Positions 35,991-47,448 of a stretch of DNA of 64,000 nt are shown one piece after another. Made by a program: the position numbers and the translations under genes. Under the pieces are notes generated by a model. That model saw only the letters and a program-made list of their open reading frames with translations. It was not told the DNA's origin and did no database searches. The first letter of the stretch is position 1. Each line of letters opens with the position of its first letter. The DNA is taken from assembly GCF_003576645.1 (NCBI RefSeq), contig NC_044930.1, positions 14,611,383 through 14,675,382 on the forward strand, read 5' to 3'. This stretch comes from Ipomoea triloba (Eukaryota > Streptophyta > Magnoliopsida > Solanales > Convolvulaceae).

Positions 35991-36151
35991 AGCCTATGAA
36001 CAAATAAACAACACTGCCAGTATGTAACAAAACATTGAGGTATTGTAAATTGAGCTTCACTTCCTGATTTCTGCCAGTGAACAAAACATTAAGCCTGTGA
36101 ACAATCTGATTACTGCCGGTCTTCCACTTCCTCAACATCTTCCATTGGGCT

Positions 36152-39100
36152 TCACTCTATGCAAGCTACACAAGTAAAGGAAGCATTGTCAATTACTCAT
36201 AAACTACAAACAGATAATGTACATGAATTAATTACATAAGAATTGTGTTATGATTATTACCTGATGTTCCAACAAAACTTTCTTGAGACAAGTCTGTCAG
36301 TCTTGCACTTCCTCTACCTCTTCCTCTTCCTCTCCCTGTCCCTCTCCCCCTAACAGCAACAGGTGTTCTAATAGCAGATTCTCCTTGTTGGCTTGAAAGT
36401 GTTGGACAAAATCGTTTATTATGTCCCTTTCCCTTGCATAGCTGACATGTCATAATCCTTCCCTTTCTAGACAACTTGCTAACCTCTTCACTCATTTTTT
36501 TCTTGTTCTTTTCAGTTTCTTCAAGCTTTCTTTTTTTCTTTGGCCTGCCAGTCATCTTCTTTGGTACAGGTGCATGGAGCTCTTCACCCTCAATCCTTGG
36601 CCAAAAAATCTCCCCATTCAATGGTTGGATTACATGCTCATATGTCTTCAAGTAGAGCCCCTTACTATAGCATTCATGTATATAATCTTCAGGTTGATGT
36701 CCTTTATGAAATATGTCACAAATGCCATGACGACATGGAATCCCACTCAACTGCCACAACCTATAAGAACAACTCGTCAATTGCAAATTTACCTTGAACT
36801 GTAATGTGCCCTTTTTAATCTCATATCCCTCAACTCCATTGAATATCACTTCCCAACCTACACTCCCAAGTATGCTCTCATTCAGTTTCTTCAAGACCAA
36901 TGAGCCATAATTCCCTCTCCAATTTTCAACCCAAACTTTTTTCTTTTCCACCCTCTTCATTGTTGCAACCCTTATATCCTCAAGCATTGGAATTATGAAC
37001 TTTGACCTTGCATTCAACAAAGTTTTGTTGAATGCCTCATTCAAGTTGTTATCTACCATGTCACACTTCACATCTTCTTTGAAGTAAGCCTTACACCATG
37101 ATTGCATGGGATATTTGTCAAGATCAACACGGGCAGCAACATCTATTTTCTCTAAAGCCTTCAAGTTTTCAGCTAGTTGTGCTTTATTTGGGGTCTTTGC
37201 AATCTGCCAGAAATGAGTCTTTAGTACCTTCCCTCTGTGCCTCTTACTCCAATTGGCATGCACATGCCTAGCACAGTTTCTATGTTGAACTCCAGAGAAT
37301 AGATCTTGAATGACATTGGACAATCCCTATAAATTATGGAATGCTAAAACAATTTATGGAATGCTTAAATTAAACAGATTCTGAAATGCTTAAATAAAAC
37401 AGTTTATGGAATGCTTAAAGAACCAGATTATGGAATGCTAAAATAGATTATGGAATGCTTAAAGAACCAGATTATGGAATGCTAAAATAGATTATGGAAT
37501 GCTTAAAGAACCAGATTATGGAATGCTAAAACAGTTTATGGAATGCTTAAAAAACCAGATTATGGAATGCTAAAACAGTTTATGGAATGCTTAAAGAACC
37601 AGATTATGGAATGCTAAAACAGATTATGGAATGCTTAAAGAACCAGATTATGGAATGCTAAAACAGATTATGGAATGCTTAAAGAACTAGATTATGGAAT
37701 GCTTAAAGAACAGATTCAGAAATGCACCTTTTGTTGATCACTCATTAGAGTCCATTCACTGCTGTTTGTAATGTCCAAATCTGCCTTCAGAAGCTCCAAA
37801 AACCATCTCCATGAAGAGTTATTTTCAATTTCAACTACAGCCCAAGCAATTGGATACATCTGATTATTCCCATCCTTTCCAACAGCTGTGAGGATTTCAC
37901 CCTTCAACTTTCCCTTCAAGAAGCACCCATCCAGTCCAATAAACTTCCTACACCCTGCCAAGAACCCCATCTTCATTGCATGAAAGCACACATAAATCCT
38001 CTCAAACACCATGGGTGATGTAGGGACAGTTCTTGTAGTTTTAATCTTCACAGTGGAACCTGGATTTGAATTTAAACACTCTTGAGCATAATCTCTAAGC
38101 CTCTTGAATTGAGTCTCATACCCTATATCCAACTTTTTAAGAATCCCCGTTATTGCCCTTCTACACATACTCACTGTGACATTGATGGAGAACTCATCTT
38201 TAATTGTCTTGCTCAACTCTGAATAACCAATAGTAGGATTTTGCCTCACCTTCTCTTCGAACTTCCATTCTAACCACTTTTGACTAACAATTCCTAAAGT
38301 GAACTGAGAGTTGCATCTATGGTCCAACATTATTGCTTTTACTTGAAAACACCTAGTCCTTTCTTCCCAGCCTGCACTAACATGAAATGCACACCCCTTC
38401 CCTAAACATTCTACCCTAACATACTTTAATCCATTTTTTTTCCAGAATAGATCCCACTTTGTGTGTACAGCATAACTAATCATGACAAGCTTGAATTGCA
38501 CATTATCATCAAAATACAACCCTAATTCAAGAAATGGTGGATCAGATTTTGGATTATACTTGGGGTATTTATCATTGTACTTTGACTGGACTTCATTCCC
38601 TTCGTCATCCTGCTACTCTTCTTCAACTGTAGGGGGGTTTTCAGAATCATAATAGACAGAATCTTGGGCATCTTCTAAAGGATTATGTGATCGTTCCACT
38701 ACTGTTTGGTGTACAGTTTCTTCACCATTTGTTGCTATTCTTTTTCTCCTACCACTACTGTTTTGCACTCTATCCCCCTCACTATCACCTTCAGTTCCCT
38801 GCTCACTGTTTTTGTCACTAGCACTCTCATTTTCTATTTCTATTTCACTGCCAATTTCAGTATTTCTCCCTTCTTCACTACCAATTTCAGCATCAGAATC
38901 AAAGTCACTAACCTCATGCTCACTCCCTAATTCTGCCTCAACCTCATCCTCAACCTTAGGTTGTTGCACTTCACCCCCTTCAGGCCTAGGTAAACATAAA
39001 CCAACCACTTGAGCTTCATCTACTCCATGCTCAACATAAATCTCACACTTCTTATGTTGACGAGCAATTTGAGCTAAGTGTAAACTACTTGTATCATTGT

Positions 39101-39320
39101 GTAATAGTTTTAATTCTTTAAAGGGCTCAGATACCAACTTGTAGGTAAGTGATGCTATTTTCCCATACCTTTGATTTGCTATATATTTGAGTAGATGTGG
39201 ATAACAGATTAAGTCCGGGTCTACTCTCACTACCTCAGTCTCACCATTTAAATATTCAAACCTAGGGCTACGCACAAAATTACCACCATGGTAAATTATT
39301 AATTCAACATTTTCATCCAT
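36152..39320 (-). pseudogene. MuDR-type MULE transposase with one in-frame stop
   Basis: Exon 1 runs 39320-37728, exon 2 37326-36261, and a short last exon 36165-36152 ends CIE-stop. Phases join to about 890 codons. In order it has an N-terminal MDENVELIIYHGGNFVR region, an acidic Ser/Glu linker, a MuDR DNA-binding part, the MULE catalytic core (IGLDGCFLKG, LMSDQQKGLS, CARHVHANW), a SWIM region (CSYRLWQLSGIPCRHGIC), the zinc knuckle CQLCKGKGHNKRFC and a GRGRGRGR tail. The protein would bind the TIRs and cut and rejoin DNA in the nucleus. Two defects stand out. A TAG at 38613-38615 interrupts the acidic linker, with the same frame open on both sides. The second SWIM cysteine is also Tyr. Both fit C-to-T type change. 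Otherwise the coding region is well preserved, so the element decayed recently. Confidence 0.8.
37330..37727. repeat. Tandem repeat filling the transposase intron
   Basis: Units of about 44 bp (ATTATGGAATGCTAAAACAG plus TTTATGGAATGCTTAAAGAACC) are repeated about eight times. They occupy nearly the whole intron between the SDQQK and GLSNV exons and preserve both splice sites. Confidence 0.85.
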
Positions 39321-40232
39321 CCTGACAAAAAGAAACATATTCAATGCACATTTTACACATAAAAAGAAGCAATGCCCACAGTTTATGAAAAGCATAAACA
39401 TATACTGAATGATTAACTAGCTATGTAGGACCACAATTGTTAAAGCAACATACAAGGACCCACTGTCTGCAAAGCATAAACATATACTCTAAGCAGGACC
39501 ACAACACAGTACATTAACAGTATATGCATATATTAATCACAGTAGGGCCACATTACAGCAACATCAAAAACCCCACCACAGATTCACTATGTCTACTACA
39601 CAGCACATGGTTCTGTCTACACTCTACCTTCCAAGTTAACATAAAGTACTCATTAGAGCAAAAAGTGCTAAAAGTACTCATTCAAGTAACAAGTTCTAGG
39701 GGTTAATTACACACACCTGCAGTTCTTCGTGTTTCGCAGACTACTTGTCGTTATCGTCCTCAAAGTTTGGGGGGAATTAGCAAGTTGGCGTCGTCCTCAT
39801 ACTTTCGCGATTTGGAGAGAAATTTGTGGTAATTAGAGATAGGGCCCTCAGAATTTGGAGGGAATTAGCAACTTGTCTTCGTCCTGCCTCTGTTCGCAAT
39901 TTGGAGAGAAGATTTGGGTAATTAGAGTTAGGGTTTGGGTGGGGGGAAATTATAAGACTTTGTTACTTTTTGGGGTAATTAGCATTTGCTACGTAAACAC
40001 AAAATTATCATTTATTTATTTTTTTTTATCTTACATGGAAAAGGATTTTTTTTTTATAAAAAAAGCCACATAAGTTACCACTGACGCCATGTCAGCTATG
40101 GAACTGGGAAACGGGCAAAAAAGTCTAAGTGGAAAAAAAAATTAGTTTGTGCATCGATTTGTAGGTTTTAAAAGGTCAGGGTGTGGGATGAATAATCGGG
40201 TATGGTTCAGGGTGCCAGATGACACTTTAGCC

Positions 40233-40960
40233 TTTTTTTTTAAATTATAATTGGATTTATATAATTACACTATGTTTTATCTTTTAATCTCTTTGTATGT
40301 GTTGAGTTCAAGTAGCATTTCTTTGCCTGTGTTAGTTTAACTAAATTTCATTGTCATCCAGGTAGTAGCTTGCTTGAGGTTATCCAAAGGTATTTCTTTT
40401 GCAGTTCTTGTTTTAGATTTCATCTTCCAAACTGCCTCATTCTTCAGCTACTCTGTTTCTCTGCTCATGATTGTCAAAATTCAATTTAATGCACAATATT
40501 AGTCCTCAACCTTATTTATTTAATCCATATTAATACATATTCATGCGCCCAAATAATATAATGCTTCATCTTAATGATCTTTATGATCGAAACAAGGTAA
40601 GTTCATCTGTCAATTTTCAACTTTCTTGGTACCATTGGAATGTAGAGTATTTCACATCTTCAATTATGTTTGCAGATACAGTTGAAGATCAAAGTCATTT
40701 CTAGATCAAAGTCAGCTGAAGATGATAGTGAATTGTTATTTAGTTATTAGTATTTGTGATATTATTGTATTTGATAGTTGGGATATGATTGATTACATCT
40801 TTTTTGTATTCCTTATAGTTACTATTGTATATATGTTTAAGAGTATTATTCTGAATGTTGAACTATTGTATGCATTTTGATGAAATTGAACAAATTATTA
40901 TTGTATTTTATATTAGAGATTCACAAATTGTGAATTTATAAAAAAAGAAAAATTTAGTAA
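40233..40960. other. Non-coding sequence, likely internal part of a truncated CACTA element
   Basis: This has splice-like phrases (GGTAAGTTCATCTG, GTTTGCAGATACAG) and a short stretch readable as ending in a stop near 40748. Then comes an AT-rich 3'-UTR-like part with repeated TATTGTAT phrases. It precedes the CACTA subterminal repeats. No transposase domain remains. Confidence 0.35.
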
Positions 40961-41635
40961 ATACTTTAGACAATGGTTATTATTCAGACCCACTGTATAA
41001 AGTATATATGTAATGCGTAAATTTGTTATATACGACAGTTATTATTCGGAACTGCCTTATAAAGTATACATGTAATGCATAAATTTGTTATATACGGCGG
41101 TTATTATTTGAAACCGTCATATAAAGTACACTTTAAACGACGGTTATTATTCGGAACCGCCATATAAAGTACATTTTAGATGGCAGTTATTATTCAGAAC
41201 CACCTTATAAAGTATATATGTAATGTAATGCGTAAATTTGTTATAGATGGCGGTTATTACTCAGAACCGCTGTATAAAGTACACTTAAGTACACTTTAGA
41301 TGACAGTTATTATTCGAAACTGCCTTATAAAGTATATATGTAATGCGTAAATTTGTTATATATGGTGGTTATTATTCAGAACCGCCGTATAAAGTACACA
41401 TTAGACCGCGGTTCCCACTTGGAACCGCCGTATATTATACGGCGTGTATGTTCATGATTATACAAAAGTTTTTTAACCGCCGTATATAGGTAACATACAT
41501 GGTGGTTCTTAAGAACCGCCATAGAAAGTAATTATTTACCATGGCGGTCACTTACACGACACTTCAAAAACCGCCATGTATGTGTAAAAAAAAAAAATCA
41601 CCGTAGTAGCTATGTTTTGTAGTAGACTAGTAGTG
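40961..41635 (+). mobile_element. 3' end of a CACTA (En/Spm) element with hairpin subterminal repeats
   Basis: The end reads ...GCTATGTTTTGTAGTAGACTAGTAGTG at 41609-41635, whose reverse begins CACTACTAG as in CACTA elements. Upstream are nine or more units of about 35-60 bp of the form GGCGGTTATTATTCGGAACC followed by GCC.TATAAAGTA, each able to form a small hairpin. A longer pair AACCGCCGTATA / ACATGGTGGTT follows. No matching 5' CACTA end was found, so the element is truncated on the left. Confidence 0.7.
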
Positions 41636-41774
41636 AAATATTTATAACATTTCCAATGGATCAATTATACTTAGATTTGGTTGCTCTCCCTGAACACATC
41701 AATCTTCCTGACCTACGCATTGGTAGGCTCTCAATAAATAGATTTGCGATATTGTAACTGGACCGAATCTCTTG

Positions 41775-42150
41775 AAAAATTATTTTACCACTCTTCTAGA
41801 GTTCAAAAGAAATTTAAGTACAATTGCTTTGGTTTCCCAGTGGAAACCAGAGAACTTTTCTAGTTGTCGCTGCGGAAACCAGAGCAGATCTGGTTTCCAC
41901 CGGAAATCAAGGGGCTTCTTTTTAAAAAAAATCTTAATAATATTATTTTTAATATTATTATAAATATTTTAATATTTTAAATAAACTAATTAAAATATAT
42001 AATTATATAATTCTACTCATTTTCTAGAAAATGAACCAAACACACAAAGACAATTTTCCAGAATGCAACCAAACACTAAAAATGAAACTGTTTTCTGGAA
42101 AATGACTCATTTTTCAAAAGTCATTTTCCTGCTTTCCAAACACACACCAA
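41775..42150. mobile_element. Foldback MITE-like fragment related to 32468
   Basis: It contains TTTCCCAGTGGAAACCAGAG / CTGGTTTCCACCGGAAATC inverted pairs, then AAAATGAACCAAACACACAAAG, AATTTTCCAGAATGCAACC and ATTTTCCTGCTTTCCAAACA shared with 32760-32910. The left end is unclear. Non-coding. Confidence 0.5.
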
Positions 42151-42756
42151 ACCAAGTATATGTAGATATTCCTTTTATTAGGCTTAAAATGTTCAAAGCC
42201 TAAATTGGTTCATAACATACCCATTATTTATTTATGCATCATGTGCTATAATGTCCTCATATATAGGATAATAGGGGTAACATATACACTTGATTCGTCA
42301 CACAAAAGGTTTCATATAAAGTGCTAAACTTTGTGCGGTCTAGAGGTAATAACCGTAGTGTACTTAATATATATTCTTATGAAATGTCAATACCATAATA
42401 AAGAAAACACATAACTAGTCCAAAGTATGACATTATGGGGATCAAACAAAATGTGATCACTCAAATAGTTTACCAAATGAGATACATTAATTTATAAAAT
42501 ATGTCAACGTATTTTCTATCTTAAGGATATTAATGGACATAGTTAACACTATTTCTATTTTTCTCTTTCTCGAAAAATCACCAAATATTGCTAGCAAACT
42601 TATTGCAAATATAGCATGCGATTGAAGAACTTCTGGTTCCAAAAAAATGGTGTTTAAAATGACGTTTTGAAGCATCGGACTTCTAGTCCTAAATTATCTT
42701 TTAGGTTTAAATGATTCTTTTTCTACTTCTAGATATTTGACAGCAATTAATATGCT
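42151..42756. other. Non-coding DNA left of the nested LTR elements
   Basis: Moderately complex sequence without gene signals. Its last five bases with 42761 form the target duplication AAAAG (42757-42761) of the solo LTR. Confidence 0.5.
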
Positions 42757-42853
42757 AAAAGTGTAACACCCCGTAATTTCGTTCAAGCCGTGAAACCGGT
42801 AATTATTCCTATCGGGTAATTTATTTGATTTAATTGGGCTTAATCTTTCCAAT

Positions 42854-42913
<60 letters not shown>

Positions 42914-43241
42914 CTTATTCCGGAATTAATTGTTTATTCTAAAAGCCCAATTCTTGATTTAATTCTTGTAAGGGATTTATTTAAATCGGATCCTTACAAT
43001 TTCTATAAGTAAGAGCATTTTCTTTATAATGGCCCAATCTATTTATTCTTGAAGGATTAATTTCCTACTAACTAGTAGTATAATAAATAATGTGAGACCC
43101 ATTTTTATAAGGGCCCATTATTTAGTCTTCTTACCCTAGCATGATACATACATGATATATGTAATGATCTTTCCCTACTAATATAAAAGTCTTGTACTTG
43201 CAACCTTACCATTCTTTTCCCTTTCCTGCAAATGCATTTAC

Positions 43242-45050
43242 TGTTAGGAACATCATGTAATAGGTTTTGATGATACCAACTGTTAAGTAGAAATCCCCAA
43301 GTCTCGATACATAGGCAAAACCCTGTAAGTTCGACAAGTAAACCAAGAGCGAAAATACAACCGGGTAACTTTGAGCTCAACTCGGAAAATATTTAAGCTT
43401 AAGGTAAATCTGTTTGAACATCTTAGAAGTCTCGTGTTGTAATCATATAGACAGATCAGAAGAAAGCATGGGACAACTCTGGAGGAATAAGGGTCTGCGA
43501 GACATCAACTAAGTCTCGAGACATAAGCAGAGTTCGAGAGGTAGGACCTCTCGATACAGCTATCTAGTTCGAGACATAAACAGAGTTCGAGAGATAGACC
43601 TCTCGATATTTGAGTTCGAGACATCAAGCGATCAAGATATCAACCTTGGTCTCGATACACTAACAATTCTCCAACAAAGCTGAATGACGGTCATACTTAA
43701 AGTTTGGAGAAGAAGAATATCATGGAGATGGAATAATGAAGAGGTGCCGAACGTGAAGATTTCAAAATGGGCGGAAATGGATGACACGTCAGATTTCCAC
43801 CACAAACGGTCAAAAGGTGCACCAATGCTGAAGTGGTCTGATTCCCTACAAACAAGGAACAATGGGAATATAAAAAGAGTAACTTTTACCAAAAGACGAA
43901 AGTGGAGCATGGACTCAAGAAAGTGAACTATGGAATATTCACTACAAGACAAAGAGGTTCAAGTTACAAGATCACCACTCCATGAAATATGCTGAAAATA
44001 TGCAAGACCCATGATCAGCATGGGAGACAAATTTCAAACGGAATAATTTTCCCTCCAACGGAATTATTCCTCTACTCTCATATATAAGGACGTAAAGACA
44101 CAGAAGAAAAAAAGGGGAAAAGAGAGAAAAAGGAGTTAAAAAGAAAAGAGGTTCGAAATTCTTAAGAAGTGTCTGTCTAAAACGTTCAAGTGCAAGTGCT
44201 TAACTTGGAATATCATCCTGATATTCAAAACAGCGAGAAAACACATCTTAGTGTTTCAAGAGAGTTACAAAGCTTAAACTGTTATACATCCAGAAGGTGA
44301 CCGAAGCTGCTCTACATCGAAGTTGATTCAACGATAGCTTGTGGTCAGATTGGAGTCTGTTACATTCAACTGTGACAAACAAAAACACCTTGCTTTGGAT
44401 TAAGCAAGAGAGGTGGAGTAACCTGGCAGCTGTCCGAGTGAAAGAAACCTGAGGCTTGACGCGGGCTTGGTGATCAAAGGTCAAGTGCTCGAGAGGTAGA
44501 GTAACTGGAAGCGGGGAGAAAGACCTTGGAGAGGCGGAGTAACCTGGGAGCTGTCTTGTGAAGATCCTGAGGCTTGACGCGGGCTTGGTGATCAAAGGTC
44601 AAGTGCTCGAGAGGTGGAGTAACAAGAAGCGGGGCGAAAAACCTGAGGCTTGAGGCGGGCTTCGTGATCAAAGCTCAAGCGCTCGATATTGTACTAAAAA
44701 GGGAAGTTTTTAGTGCAATCCTTCCAGGGAGTTTCTGGAAGAAGAGTGGACGTAGGCGGGTTGGCCGAACCACTTAAAAATCTCTCTTGCATTTACTTAC
44801 TGTTTTTATCTCTCGCTAACCTCTCGATTGCACTGCATATAAACACACTTCTCGAACTAACTCAAACTCGTGCTAACTAAAAGGGGATAACATTTCCGCT
44901 GCGCATAAAACTTTGTCTTCACCTCGTGAGGTATCGAACCTAAACATCCTAAGTTCAATACACACGAGAGGTTGAAAAGATTTGCAAAATCTTATACAAG
45001 TCTATTCCCCCCCCCCTCTAGACTTGTACCCCATCCCCTTGGGACCAACA
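43242..45050 (+). repeat. 5' LTR
   Basis: It starts TGTTAGGAACATC and ends TTGGGACCAACA, 1809 bp. A TATA box (TATATAAGG) at 44081-44089 marks the promoter. U3 holds two CGAGAG..CTCTCG palindromes at 43535-43553 and 43588-43605. Downstream of the TATA box, three imperfect units of about 70-120 bp (GAGGCTTGACGCGGGCTTGG, then GGTCAAGTGCTCGAGAGGT) lie at 44450-44690. A C-run precedes the end. Confidence 0.92.
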
Positions 45051-45052
45051 AT

Positions 45053-45064
45053 TGGTATCAGAGC
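45053..45064 (+). other. Primer binding site for initiator tRNA-Met
   Basis: TGGTATCAGAGC lies two bases after the 5' LTR end. It is complementary to the 3' end of plant initiator methionine tRNA and is the standard copia primer site. Confidence 0.93.
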
Positions 45065-45163
45065 AAGTTCTCTGATCGATATAAACCTTTGTTTATATTG
45101 CCTAGAGATCCTTCTTTGAAAAATCCTTTAAAAGTTTTCAAAGCACGAGATAATTTTTCTAAT

Positions 45164-47443
45164 ATGGATAGCATGTTGTCGAGACATCTTCTCTTTGATC
45201 TTAGCAGGTTCGATGACTGGAAAACACGCATGCTTGCGTATCTATCAGCCCTCCATGATGAGATGGCCGAAGTTATAACATCTGGACCAGTCAAGATCAT
45301 GATGGTAAACACGGCTGCTGAGCAAACCAGAGATACACCAAAGTATGTCCCCAAACCTAGGGAAGAATGGACAAGTGATGATAGGAAGAGAAACAACTTG
45401 GACAACATTGCCAAGGATATTCTCTTCAGAGCTATAGACGAAACCATCTTCCCAAAAGTAAGAAAGTGCAAAACGGCGAAAGAGGTATGGGATACTTTGA
45501 TGTTAATTGGTGAAGGTGACGAACAGGAGAAGGAGAACAAGCTCACCGTGGCCATGAAGAAGTTCGAGGACTTCAAGATGAAGCCAGGGGAGAGCATCGA
45601 CAGCATGGAATCTCGTTTCATGAAGCTATCAATAGAGATCAGTGATCTCGAGAAGGAGATTCCACAAAAGGAGCTAAACCTGAAGGTCAATAGAGATCAA
45701 TGATCTCGAGAAGGAGATTCCACAAAAGGAGCTAAACCTGAAGGTCTTACGAGGCCTTACCAAGGAGTGGGAAATGAAGGTGATCTCAAAGCCTTCGAAT
45801 TTGAGATGTTTCCGAGAGATGAGGACGTGGTGGACAGACGGAATGTGGCACTGGTTGCGGACCAACCAACCACCTCCTCAAGGTCAGATTCTAATCCCAC
45901 TGATTATTTATCTGACGAACAGTTTGCTTTCTTCATACCCACTGATTATTTATCTGACGAACAGTTTGCTTTCTTCATAAGAAAATTCAGGAAGTTCATG
46001 AAGAAGACACCGGAAAGCAATACAAGTTCACCTTTCTCCTCAAGAAGGAAAAATGAGAGATACACATCCAGAAAAATGGAGGAAGAAGATCAAGGTCTAT
46101 GCTACAACTGCAGGAGACCGGGGCACTTCAAGGCTGACTGTCCTTACCCTAAGGTAAGAAAGTATCAAGGCCAAGAAGGCAGGGACTCCAGGAGAAAGGA
46201 GGAATCCAAAGAGAAGCCAGCACAAAGTGGCTTCAAAGGAGATACAAAGAAACATTTGCGCAGAAAGGCGCTTGTTGATGAGGAACTCGAGAGAACAATC
46301 GAGGAGTCCGAGACGTCGAGCTCCAGTGAAAGCAGCAGCAGCTCAGAGGATGAGAGGGGGCTCATCTGCTTATACACCGAGGAAGAAGAGAATCAATGCC
46401 TAATGGCCATTGACAATGAGGTAACCTCTACTTCCACATCTCGCTGCTCTACTTTTACCTCTTGTTGTTCTTCTTTCAGAAGCGATGAAGATCCCTTTGA
46501 GATGCTTGAAACATTTAAAAGGGATCTCACAGTCGCTAATAGCACTCATGCCAAAATTAGGGAGGAAAACAGCAAGCTAACTGCTGAAAGAGATATGCTT
46601 AAGAACGTCTCGAAAGAGAATTCAGAGCTAACTCTCAAAATAAGTGAGTTAGAAGCTAAAGTAATCCTACTGACTGAAGAGTGCAAAACTCGAGAGATCA
46701 CAGAAAATGATCTTAGAAAGGTTATAGCATCATACACTAATTCCTCCAAAGCTATGGAGAAAATGGTGAATGATCACAGACCTACAAGTGATAGAACCGG
46801 TTTAGGGTTCCATCGAGACCATCTCTCGAGAAATAAACAGACCAATGGTTTGGGAACTTCAAGAAATGGAGGATCTCAACCCAAACTAAATAAAGGTCAT
46901 AAAGGACCAACAGAAAAGACCAGAGTAGCTATTCATAAACCGTCCCTATACACCAGCAATGGAAAGTATAGGAAAGCTACGAAGAATGGCCGGGTAAACA
47001 ATATCGAGAGATCACCTTGCTATCTCTCGCAAGGCCATTCCAAGTACAAAAAGAGCTACATTCCATATAATGCGCCTCAAGGCAAATATGGAAGGTCTGA
47101 GACCCACATAGTTAGGAACTCACGGATGGAGAAAGACAGACTCTATCCATCTAGTGAAAATTGGTCATCGAATCACAACTTCTGGAAGAAAACTCACTTT
47201 CAGCAACTTCACATGACCAAACAGCTTATGAAAGGCATGGTGCATAAGCCGATCGAAAAGTCTATACCTAAGTTGATTTATGCACCAAAGAGGCCCAAAA
47301 CTTTTGCTAGCATTCCTTATGATTATCAAACGTACAATGGCTACATTGCGCCTAGGCCTGGAATAATGGGCACAAGGTATAAATGGATGCCTAAACTCAC
47401 TAACCCACCAGGACCCAAAGTTTGGGTACCTAAACTTGCTTAA
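45164..47443 (+). pseudogene. gag: gag, broken by duplications
   Basis: The start is the ATG at 45164, which lies after the LTR. The first part has the copia Gag signature (FDDWKTRMLAYL, KTAKEVWDTL, FEDFKMKPGESIDSMESRF). A 58-bp tandem duplication (45631-45688 and 45689-45746) shifts the frame and causes the stop at 45701. The original frame resumes as DLKAFEFEM, implying a further small deletion near 45775. A second, in-frame 42-bp duplication (45896-45937 and 45938-45979) repeats PTDYLSDEQFAFFI. A CCHC zinc knuckle CYNCRRPGHFKADC is at 46100-46141, then a Ser/Glu-rich part, a coiled coil (about 46490-46760) and a basic tail with repeated W-x-P-K motifs ending at TAA. Gag would form the particle and bind RNA. 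Confidence 0.85.
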
Positions 47444-47448
47444 TTTCC

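Larger units (their letters stand above)
34501..40232. mobile_element. MuDR-type MULE with transposase and a second gene
   Basis: Inverted ends of about 180 bp read GGCTAAAGTGTCATCTGG on the left and the reverse complement at 40215-40232. Inner matches include GTTTCCCAGTTCCATAGCTG and ACCTACAAATCGATGCAC. The flanks are T runs, so the 9-bp target duplication cannot be resolved. The 5.7-kb element carries a transposase gene on the minus strand and a convergent small GRF-finger gene on the plus strand. Tandem repeats lie between them and in the transposase intron. Confidence 0.85.

Noticed and set aside
43632..43952. 106-residue frame in the LTR, repeated at 56495
   Set aside because: It lies in the U3 region upstream of the TATA box, on the minus strand. 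It is disrupted differently in the two LTRs.
45058..45690. 210-residue minus-strand frame opposite gag
   Set aside because: It is the antisense shadow of the plus-strand gag, which has recognisable Gag motifs.
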